Source: Paenibacillus sp. DMB5 (GTDB lineage Bacteria > Bacillota > Bacilli > Paenibacillales > Paenibacillaceae). From it: a DNA stretch of 43,641 nt. How positions within the stretch are numbered: the first letter of the stretch is position 1; every line of letters begins with the position of its first letter. The notes under the pieces are model-generated. The model was not told where the DNA came from. It did no database searches and worked only from the letters and a program-made list of their open reading frames with translations. Of the stretch, positions 36,871-43,641 are shown piece after piece. Position numbers and translations under genes: made by a program. Location: positions 1 through 43,641 of the forward strand of contig NZ_LRAC01000153.1 of NCBI RefSeq assembly GCF_001517085.1, in the 5' to 3' direction.

Positions 36871-36919
36871 TTTAGGGAAATGTAATCTGAAGGTTAAACC
36901 AATGCTGAATTTCCCTAAA
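36871..36919. promoter_or_regulatory. inverted repeat in the control region of the surface-protein operon
   Basis: The 376-base gap 36629-37004 holds no gene. It contains a perfect 11-base inverted repeat, TTTAGGGAAAT (36871-36881) and ATTTCCCTAAA (36909-36919), with centres 38 bases apart, around an inner GGTTAAACC (36892-36900). A perfect palindrome TTGTATACAA (36921-36930) adjoins it and contains a -10-like TATACA on the minus strand. These are candidate operator sites for the operon starting at 36628. No strong -35/-10 pair could be assigned. Confidence 0.5.
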
Positions 36920-36994
36920 TTTGTATACAAGATTTTCCGTATTTTTATTTGACATTATGTATTTTTAAATCATCTGTCCCCAGACCTGCTTCAA

Positions 36995-37030
36995 GAAATA
37001 AATAAAAGCTGCAGTTTAACCTGCAGCTTT
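36995..37030 (-). terminator. Rho-independent terminator of the PhnA-like gene
   Basis: Perfect 10-base stem AAAGCTGCAG (37005-37014) with CTGCAGCTTT (37021-37030), loop 6 bases; on the minus strand followed by TTTATTTATTT. Confidence 0.88.
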
Positions 37031-37048
37031 ATCTTCTATCCGGGACTA

Positions 37049-37390
37049 TTATGCCTTCCGCACAAACTCCGATTTCAGCTTCATCGCGCCGAAACCGTCG
37101 ATTTTGCAGTCGATGTCATGATCGCCTTCCACCAGCCGGATGTTCTTTACTTTAGTGCCGATCTTCAGTACGGAGGAGCTCCCTTTGACCTTCAGATCCT
37201 TAATGACCGTTACGGAGTCTCCGTCACTCAGCACATTCCCGTTGGCATCCTTAACCACCTTAACATCCTCACTGCTCCCGCTCTCTGCTCCGGCAGTCCA
37301 CTCATGCCCGCATTCCGGGCACACAAGCTGCGTCCCGTCCTCATAGGTGTACACTGAGCTGCACTGCGGACAAATCGGCAATTCATTCAT
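37049..37390 (-). CDS. PhnA/YjdM family zinc-ribbon protein
   Basis: 113-residue cytoplasmic protein. The N-terminal zinc ribbon has two CxxC pairs, CPQC (residues 7-10) and CPEC (24-27), and the C-terminal SH3-like domain contains DGDSVTVIKDLKVKGSSSVL, the PhnA/YjdM signature. The name derives from an early association with alkylphosphonate use in E. coli, which has not been shown to be its function. ATG 37390 with GGAG upstream. Single gene with its own terminator. Confidence 0.9.
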   Translation of the reverse strand: MNELPICPQCSSVYTYEDGTQLVCPECGHEWTAGAESGSSEDVKVVKDANGNVLSDGDSVTVIKDLKVKGSSSVLKIGTKVKNIRLVEGDHDIDCKIDGFGAMKLKSEFVRKA

Positions 37391-37591
37391 TATTCCATGT
37401 CTCCATTTCCATTGGGTTCCATTGCTGTGCTTAACAGCAGCTCTCTTATTCTAGCATACCGTAACAAAAAGAACTTCCATAATCATGGGTAAGGGGTTTC
37501 AAAAAATATCTAAATCATCGCAGTCCGCACGTCCAATATAGTAAAATATTTCATGTGAGATTATATCTGTGTTAGATGAGGGGAGCCGCAT

Positions 37592-38581
37592 ATGAAGGAG
37601 CCATTTGTAAACACATTAGATTTATTCGTCAGTAATACACAGCTTATCAAAAAGGCTTTTGCCTGGAAAAGCGGACAGATCAACCGTCTGGCTGCACTGC
37701 TGTATACGGCAGATAATAAAACCATAGACACCGAGGCTATCCGTGACAGCAATGAGCTGATTAAAAGCTCAACCGGCCTGTTCTCTACTTTTAGAGGGAA
37801 CCTGTCCGTTTGCATTGCAGCGCTGTTGTCGCTATCGGGAGACCAAAAGACGCTGTTATCCGACACTCTCGCCGTCTATGACCTGCTTAAAGAACGAAAG
37901 CTGCGGGCCTCGGATTTTCTCGTTGTCGCCGCATACCAGATTGCCGCTAACTCGGCGGCCGATCAGCATCAGCGTATCGCTGAGCGAACCCGGCTTTTCT
38001 ATGACAGTATGAAAGAGTACCACCGTTTTCTGACCGGACAGGATGATTATATCTTTGCCGCCATGCTGGCGCTGTCTGATCTTGAGCCGGAACGCGGGGC
38101 TGCCCGGATGGAACAGCTTTACGCCGAGCTGAAGCCGGAATTCCTGTCCGGCAACAGCGTGCAGGCGCTGACACAGGTCCTGGCCCTGGGCGGGGATACA
38201 CCGGAGGCTGCAGCCCGGGTGCTTGCCCTGCGCGATGCCTTCCGCCACAGAGGCATCCGGATGGATAAGGAGTATACCCTCTCCTCACTCGGGGTTCTGT
38301 CTCTGCTTCCGGCAGACGATGAGTCGCTTGTACAGGATATCTCAGATACCCATGACTATCTAAGGACCCAGAAAGGCTTCGGCAGCTGGTCCATTACCAA
38401 GCAGGAGCTGCTGCTGCTAAGTGCAGCCCTGGTATCCTACAAATCTATTGAGGATGTGAAAAGCGGTATTCTGACCTCAGCGCTCTCCACCAGCCTGACC
38501 AATATCGTCATCGCCCAGCAGACTGCCATCGCTGTAGCCGCCGCCTCTTCTGCCGCTGCTACTTCTTCATCTTCGAACTGA
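37592..38581 (+). CDS. DUF4003 family protein
   Basis: 329-residue mostly helical cytoplasmic protein. The start (NTLDLFVSNTQLIKKAFAWK), the repeated LAALLYT, FLVVAAYQIA and YIFAAMLALS segments and an Ala/Ser-rich C-terminal tail match DUF4003, a Bacillota family of unknown function. No signal peptide; the final 30 residues (IAQQTAIAVAAASSAAAT) are unusually Ala/Ser-rich and could be membrane-active, but nothing shows this directly. ATG 37592 has GAGGGGAG upstream. Single gene with its own terminator. Confidence 0.75.
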   Translation: MKEPFVNTLDLFVSNTQLIKKAFAWKSGQINRLAALLYTADNKTIDTEAIRDSNELIKSSTGLFSTFRGNLSVCIAALLSLSGDQKTLLSDTLAVYDLLKERKLRASDFLVVAAYQIAANSAADQHQRIAERTRLFYDSMKEYHRFLTGQDDYIFAAMLALSDLEPERGAARMEQLYAELKPEFLSGNSVQALTQVLALGGDTPEAAARVLALRDAFRHRGIRMDKEYTLSSLGVLSLLPADDESLVQDISDTHDYLRTQKGFGSWSITKQELLLLSAALVSYKSIEDVKSGILTSALSTSLTNIVIAQQTAIAVAAASSAAATSSSSN

Positions 38582-38602
38582 TCTTATTCGATCGGCGCAT
38601 AA

Positions 38603-38643
38603 AAAGGGACTGTGCCCCCGCTTAGGAAGGACGCAGTCCCTTT
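38603..38643. terminator. bidirectional Rho-independent terminator
   Basis: Stem AAAGGGACTG (38603-38612) with CAGTCCCTTT (38634-38643), between the convergent DUF4003 and GNAT genes. Confidence 0.85.
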
Positions 38644-38668
38644 AGTGCTGTTCTAGTTTGGCCGAATG

Positions 38669-39574
38669 TTAATCAATCTCGTAACCCAGCGTCAGCCGGA
38701 ATCCGTCCAGCTCGTAGCCGAGCCGGGTGTAGAGCCGGATGGCTTTTTTATTGGTGCCGTAGGTGCCCAGGGTGGCGATGGACTTGCCCTGCTCCTTCAG
38801 GTACGAGAGTGCTGCGCAAAGCAGGTTCCGGGCAATACCCCGGCTACGCCACTCCGGAATGACAAAAACATTCTCTGTTGCGCTGTGACCATCGCCAATT
38901 CTCCATGTGGAGGTGTTGCCCAGAAACTGATCTCCGCTGAATGCACAGAAGTTCACCATTTCTGGAGTGCCCTGCATCCAGGCCAGATGGTTAAGGCTCC
39001 AGGCTACTCCGTCAAAGGAGGCCTGCTCAGCCAGATGGTATTTCTCCCGGGCCTCATCATTATTTAAAAGAAATGGGCGGATTTGCACATCCTCCGGCAG
39101 AGGATATACGGGTACCGGGCGGGTAAGATCATATTTTAAAATAACGATCGTTTCGTAAACGGTAAAACCGCGTTTCAGGTAATAGCCCTGCTCCCCGAGA
39201 TTATCAGTATCAATATATTGATTAAGCACAATCCGCTTCTCCGGATACTGCGCTTTAATCTCCCTTGAACGGGCAATCAGCGTATCTAGCAGAGCATCCT
39301 TAACCGCTTCATCTTCTTCCCCGCCGCCAAAGCTGATCTCACCGGTAAGATAGCGTATAAATCCCGGGTCATCGTCATGTCCGGCAGCGTGGAACGTATC
39401 GTGGTACGTCAAATGGGCGAGTGCGAGCGCTTCGTTATCTTTTACAGCCAAAAACATGTTCTTCTGCTCAAAATCACCATGATACAGATAATGCATATGC
39501 AGTGCAAAGCCAAATGCCGCAACTGTCCCCTCGTCCCCGTTATCCACATTCCGGATTATCCAATCTCCCAACAA
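38669..39574 (-). CDS. tandem-domain GNAT family N-acetyltransferase
   Basis: 301-residue protein with an N-terminal degenerate GNAT-like half (about 1-150; YLKRGFTVYETI near its end) and a C-terminal active-looking GNAT half (about 160-301), where ENVFVIPEWRSRGIARNLLC holds the R-x-x-G-x-A acetyl-CoA loop and KKAIRLYTRLGYE the closing signature. Substrate unknown. Start TTG 39574 with GGGGG six bases upstream; the nearby ATG at 39580 is in another frame. Confidence 0.8.
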   Translation of the reverse strand: MLGDWIIRNVDNGDEGTVAAFGFALHMHYLYHGDFEQKNMFLAVKDNEALALAHLTYHDTFHAAGHDDDPGFIRYLTGEISFGGGEEDEAVKDALLDTLIARSREIKAQYPEKRIVLNQYIDTDNLGEQGYYLKRGFTVYETIVILKYDLTRPVPVYPLPEDVQIRPFLLNNDEAREKYHLAEQASFDGVAWSLNHLAWMQGTPEMVNFCAFSGDQFLGNTSTWRIGDGHSATENVFVIPEWRSRGIARNLLCAALSYLKEQGKSIATLGTYGTNKKAIRLYTRLGYELDGFRLTLGYEID

Positions 39575-39768
39575 ACATCGCCCCCATTTGGAATTTATAC
39601 CCTTTTAATAGTGGATAGGCTTATTGAAATATGCAAGGTAAAAGTTGAATATAAATATTCTGCACATGGAGTTCAGGCGGGAATTCTGCGATGATGATTA
39701 TGCTTTTTAACCCGTTCAATTGATTGTAACAACAAATTTTCCCGATAACGGGCACTGGCCATTTATTG

Positions 39769-39777
39769 TGTTATAAT
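39769..39777 (+). promoter_or_regulatory. extended -10 promoter of the ABC exporter pair
   Basis: TGTTATAAT (39769-39777): perfect TATAAT with the TG extension, which can work with the weak -35 (CGGGCA) upstream. It lies 65 bases before the start codon at 39842. Confidence 0.6.
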
Positions 39778-39841
39778 CACTCTGATTTATTCGTTTTCAG
39801 CATGGTAACGTACAACAGAACAAACAGAAACAGGTGATGAA

Positions 39842-41617
39842 ATGTTTGAGCTTAAGTGGCTGTGGCAGAACCTGCAGGGTAACCGGACCCGGTACATTCT
39901 GGCACTGTGCCTCTCGGTGGTAGGCTCCGCGCTTACCATTGTCAACCCGTACATCAGTCAGCGCATCGTCGACACGTTCATTGCCGGTGATCAGGCCGTC
40001 CAGAATCTGACGGATAAGCGCGGGCTGCTGATTGCCCTATGTCTGGGCATGATCGGATTTTCCCTGCTGCGTACCGGTCTTGCTTATCTGACAACAATGC
40101 AGTATGAGCGTTCCTCGCAGAACATGATGTACAACATCCGTATTTATCTGTACAACAAAATCCAGGGGCAGGACCGGGAGTATTACGACCGTAACCGTAC
40201 CGGTGACCTTATGACCAAAATGACCGGTGACCTGGACATGGTGCGGCACTCGATGGCGTGGATTTTCAAGACGATTATTGAGTCCGTGACGATTTTTGCA
40301 GCCGCTGTCATTTACTTCTTCACAATCGATGCGGAGCTGACGTTATGGATGCTGATTCTGGCACCGCCGATTTTTATTGTGGCCTACATATTTGCTAAGC
40401 GCGTACGCCCGATGTATATCGACCTGCGCGAACGGCTGTCGCAGCTGAACACGACCACACAAGAGAATATCTCCGGGAACCGTGTTGTTAAAGCATTTGC
40501 CCGCGAAGCGTTTGAGATTGAGAAATTTACAGACAAGAACATTAATTATTCTACGGCCAATAAAAAGGCTGCGCTCGTCTGGCTTGATTATTTTCCTTAT
40601 CTGGAGAGCTTTGCCCAGGCCTTTAACGTCATCCTGATGATCGCAGGCGGGCTGTTCCTCATTGACGGAAGAATTACCTTCGGCGAATTTGCCGCCTTCT
40701 CTTCCCTGATCTGGGCGATATCGAACCCGATGCGCAATATCGGTATTATTATTAATGATATTCAGCGTTTTTTTGCCAGCTTATCCAAAATCGTCGACAT
40801 CTACTATGCCAAACCTTCGATCGCCAATGAGCATAATCCTGTGCAGAAGCGCCGGTACGAAGGACGCATTGAATTCCAGAACGTCCGTTTCAAATATGAC
40901 AGCGCTCTCGTCCTTGATGATGTCAGCTTCACTGTAGAGCCTGGTGAAACCGTCGCCATTATGGGCTCGACCGGTGCGGGCAAGACAACCATCATCAATC
41001 TGATCCCCCGGTTCTATGACGTAACCTCAGGCAGGGTGCTGGTGGACGGCGTAGATGTGCGCGATCTGGAGCTCGATGAGCTGCGTGGCAATATCGGAAT
41101 GGCTACCCAGGATGTACTGCTGTTCTCTGACACCATTGACGGCAACATTGCTTACGGCGACCCTGATCTGCCCGAAGAGGATGCAATGGAATATGCACGG
41201 CTGGCTGCAGCCCACGACTTTATTACCAAAATGCCGGAAGGCTACGATACGGTAGTCGGTGAGCGCGGCGTCGGTCTATCCGGCGGACAGAAGCAGCGTA
41301 TTGCGCTGGCTCGGGCACTTGCGGTGCACCGTCCGATTCTGATTCTTGATGATACGACCTCTGCGGTCGATCTGGAGACAGAGGAGCATATCCAGCGCAG
41401 TCTGCGTGAACTGGAGTATCCTTGCACGAAGATCATCATCGCCCAGCGGGTATCTACCACCTGCGAAGCGGACCGTATTCTGATTATTGACCGCGGCCGC
41501 CTGATTGAAGAAGGTACCCATGCCCAGCTGCTGGCGAAGCGGGGCTACTATTACGATGTGTTTATGCTGCAAAACGAAGGTATTGGAAGGCAGGTGAGCC
41601 AGATTGGCAAGGAATAA
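39842..41617 (+). CDS. heterodimeric ABC exporter subunit with degenerate ATP site
   Basis: 591-residue half-exporter: six-helix transmembrane domain (about 1-320) and ATPase domain (about 340-591). Walker A IMGSTGAGKTT and signature GLSGGQKQR are intact. Walker B ends LILDDTTSAVD, with Asp in place of the catalytic Glu, and the switch His is Gln (IIIAQRVST rather than IIAHRLST). This is the inactive-site half of a heterodimer, as in BmrCD-, LmrCD- and TM287/288-type multidrug exporters. Its partner is the next gene, which overlaps by 14 bases. Substrate unknown; drug or lipid export is an inference from family. Confidence 0.9.
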   Translation: MFELKWLWQNLQGNRTRYILALCLSVVGSALTIVNPYISQRIVDTFIAGDQAVQNLTDKRGLLIALCLGMIGFSLLRTGLAYLTTMQYERSSQNMMYNIRIYLYNKIQGQDREYYDRNRTGDLMTKMTGDLDMVRHSMAWIFKTIIESVTIFAAAVIYFFTIDAELTLWMLILAPPIFIVAYIFAKRVRPMYIDLRERLSQLNTTTQENISGNRVVKAFAREAFEIEKFTDKNINYSTANKKAALVWLDYFPYLESFAQAFNVILMIAGGLFLIDGRITFGEFAAFSSLIWAISNPMRNIGIIINDIQRFFASLSKIVDIYYAKPSIANEHNPVQKRRYEGRIEFQNVRFKYDSALVLDDVSFTVEPGETVAIMGSTGAGKTTIINLIPRFYDVTSGRVLVDGVDVRDLELDELRGNIGMATQDVLLFSDTIDGNIAYGDPDLPEEDAMEYARLAAAHDFITKMPEGYDTVVGERGVGLSGGQKQRIALARALAVHRPILILDDTTSAVDLETEEHIQRSLRELEYPCTKIIIAQRVSTTCEADRILIIDRGRLIEEGTHAQLLAKRGYYYDVFMLQNEGIGRQVSQIGKE

Positions 41618-43378
41618 ATTTGACGTCGATGAGAATCTGGAATCGCCATTTAATATTAAGCATTTCCGGCGTGCCATGATCTATATCCGGCGGAAAAAGA
41701 AACCGATGATTATTGCATTCCTCCTGAGTGCCCTGTCGGCAGCCATCTCGCTGTCGGCACCGCTGATCATGCAGCATGTCGTTGACGTGACCATACCGGC
41801 CAAAGCCAAGGGTGCGCTGGTCGGCTGGTCGGCACTAATGCTCCTGACGATTGTGGTCAGTGTTGTGCTGGCAACAATCCGTTCGCGGATTATGACGAAG
41901 GTCGGGCAGGATATTATTTTTGACATCCGGACGGATCTGTTCAAGCATCTGCAGGAGCTGCCGTTCAAGTATTATGACGACCGTCCGCAGGGTAAAATCC
42001 TGATCCGGGTAGTCAACTACGTCAACGCCGTTTCTGATGTGCTCTCCAACGGGATTATCAACTTTATTCTGGAGATTGTGAACCTGATATTTATCGCCGC
42101 CTTCATGTTCGCGGTCGATGTCCGGCTCTCGTTCGTGACACTGGCCGGACTGCCTGTATTCCTGGGCATCATGCTGCTGATCAAAAACAAGCAGCGCCGC
42201 GCCTGGCAGGCTGTCTCCAATAAGAGCTCCAATTTGAACGCCTATCTGCAAGAGAGCATCAGCGGAATCGGCGTCACGCAGATGTTCTCGCGTGAGCAGC
42301 GCAATGAAGGCATCTTCACCAGACTCGCCGGCAATTTCCGGACCGAATGGATGAAGGCCTTGCGTTATAACTCGCTGATCCCGTTCACCGTCGATAATCT
42401 GGCTACGACAGTTATGACGCTGATTTATCTGGTCGGCCTGCTGACGCTTAGCCCGCAGGATGTCACCTTCGGGGTCATTCTCGCGATGAGCAGCTACGCG
42501 GCCCGCTTCTGGCAGCCGATTCTTAACCTATCGAACTTGTACAACAGCTTCATCAACGCCGTCGCTTATCTGGAACGTATCTTCGAAACGCTGGATGAGC
42601 CGGTCACGGTCAGCGACGTTCCGGGAGCAAAAGCACTGCCGCCGGTACGCGGGCAAGTGACCTTCGATGATGTGACCTTTGCCTATGATCCGGGCCTGAA
42701 CATTCTGGAGAACATCTCCTTTGACGTCAAGGCCGGCGAAAGCGTGGCCCTGGTCGGCCGACCGGTGCCGGTAAAACCACCGTCGTCAATCTGATCTCCC
42801 GGTTCTACAACCTCACCGGCGGCCGGATTCTGATCGACGGCGAGGACATTGCCGGGGTGACTATGAAGTCCCTCCGCAGCCAGATGGGGATCATGCTGCA
42901 GGACAGCTTTATTTTCTCGGGAACGATCCTGGACAATATCCGCTACGGCAAGCTCGATGCCACCGAGGAGGAAGTCATTGCTGCAGCCAAAACCGTCTGC
43001 GCCGATGAATTCATCCGCGAGTTCGAGCAGGGTTACATGACCGAGGTTAATGAGCGCGGCTCCAAGCTCTCGCAGGGACAGCGGCAGCTCATCTCGTTCG
43101 CCAGAACACTGCTGGCCGACCCGCGCATTCTCATCCTGGATGAGGCGACCTCCTCGATCGACGCCAAAACCGAGCGCCTGCTCCAAAAGGGCTTGAACGA
43201 GCTGCTTAAAGGCCGCACCTCGTTCATCATCGCGCACCGCCTGTCGACCGTGAAGAACTGCGACCGCATTATGTACGTGGCTAACAAAGGCATAGCCGAA
43301 AGCGGCTCGCACGAGGAGCTGCTCGCACGCAAGGGCCTTTACCACCGGCTCTACACGGCGCAGAAGATGGAAGCCTAG
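41604..43378 (+). pseudogene. heterodimeric ABC exporter subunit (catalytic partner), frameshifted by one missing base
   Basis: After repair 591 residues, matching its partner in length. TTG 41604, inside the end of the upstream gene, has AGGTGA upstream. As given the frame ends soon after SVALVGRPVPVKPPSS. One C added near 42758-42760 restores a complete Walker A (GPTGAGKTTVVNLISRF) and joins the rest. Walker B LILDEATSSID and switch His IIAHRLST are canonical, but the signature reads LSQGQ instead of LSGGQ, the complement expected for the partner of a degenerate subunit. The restored Walker A argues strongly for a sequence error, not decay. Confidence 0.88.
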
Positions 43379-43399
43379 AGTTTACTTTGTAGGCAGTGG

Positions 43400-43433
43400 A
43401 GCGGATACCCCTTATGTGGGGTATCCGCTTTTT
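43400..43433 (+). terminator. Rho-independent terminator of the ABC exporter operon
   Basis: Perfect 12-base stem AGCGGATACCCC (43400-43411) with GGGGTATCCGCT (43418-43429), followed by TTTTT, 22 bases past the stop codon. Confidence 0.92.
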
Positions 43434-43505
43434 GCATCTGCTGGGAGGGATGCTGATGGGACCGGTACGGACTTAGCCGGTTTTGTGGCACGCTTGAGCT
43501 TACTT

Positions 43506-43641
43506 AAAGGGAAATATCCCTTTATTTCGCATACTTGTGCCATCTAGCCGCACAAAGGCATTTTTGCCTCTCATTTCGCACATTCAGCCACCTGCGGGAA
43601 ATAAAACAAAGGCATTTTTGCCTCTCATTTCGCTCATTTAG
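43506..43641. repeat. tandem hairpin repeats with ATTTCGC box, running off the window end
   Basis: Two nearly identical units start at 43553 and 43607 (54 bases apart): each has CAAAGGCATTTTTGCCTCTC, followed by ATTTCGCACATTCAG or ATTTCGCTCATTTAG. A related first unit at 43506 has AAAGGGAAATATCCCTTT followed by ATTTCGCA. Each unit is a small hairpin (AAAGGC/GCCTCT or AAAGGGA/TCCCTTT) plus the ATTTCGC box. The last unit is cut by the window end. No gene is seen from 43434 to the end. Confidence 0.7.

Noticed and set aside
42683..43345. A 220-codon open frame antisense to the second exporter gene
   Set aside because: It covers the ATPase motifs of the real gene on the other strand and has no domain of its own.
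43506..43641. CRISPR array at the right edge
   Set aside because: Units are hairpins with a partly conserved spacer, a diverged first copy and no cas genes in view.

Overview
The window reads as a chromosomal segment of a Paenibacillus-like member of the Bacillota. The grounds are strong AGGAGG-type ribosome sites with frequent TTG and GTG starts, a Bacillales-style rRNA leader with boxA, a secreted stalk-domain protein, S-layer-homology (SLH) domains, DUF4003 and DUF4023 proteins, and a paeninodin-type lasso peptide cluster. The species cannot be named from this sequence alone.

Layout. 1-390: 5' end, leader and tandem promoters of an rRNA operon reading leftward out of the window. 497-2832: two WYL-domain regulators and a 41-residue DUF4023 protein. 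2959-9157: housekeeping and accessory genes (stalk-domain secreted protein, acetyltransferase, soluble chemoreceptor, acyl-CoA synthetase, SUKH and HEAT-like proteins, aminoglycoside-phosphotransferase-like kinase). 9407-16410: a lasso peptide locus, transcribed leftward as cyclase, precursor, HPr-kinase-like kinase, B1 (PqqD-like RRE), B2 (transglutaminase-like protease) and ABC exporter, faced by a convergent nucleotidyltransferase gene. The 41-residue precursor at 14319-14444 is small and easily missed. 16611-22319: acetyltransferases, a YgjP-type metalloprotease, a class-C-type serine hydrolase and an SDR oxidoreductase. 22409-25771: an FtsX/MacB-type ABC system. 25914-36628: a three-gene operon of large secreted proteins (metallophosphatase with PA14 domain, SLH protein, GH92 glycosidase with CBM6-like repeats). 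37049-39574: PhnA-like zinc-ribbon protein, DUF4003 protein, tandem-GNAT protein. 39842-43378: a heterodimeric ABC exporter pair with one degenerate ATP site.

The two most interesting systems are the lasso cluster and the surface-protein operon. The lasso cluster should yield a C-terminally phosphorylated lasso peptide with an Ala1-Asp9 ring. In the surface operon, the GH92 enzyme has Gln where the family normally has its catalytic-acid Glu. That substitution is known from GH92 enzymes that cleave mannose-1-phospho-6-mannose, so the adjacent secreted phosphatase could remove the mannose-6-phosphate that such cleavage exposes.

Quality warning: eight genes are each split by exactly one single-base deletion (offset 2 mod 3 every time), and adding one base restores family motifs, including a complete Walker A. 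This looks like uncorrected deletion errors in the assembly rather than eight real pseudogenes. The type 'pseudogene' below means only that the sequence as given is frameshifted.
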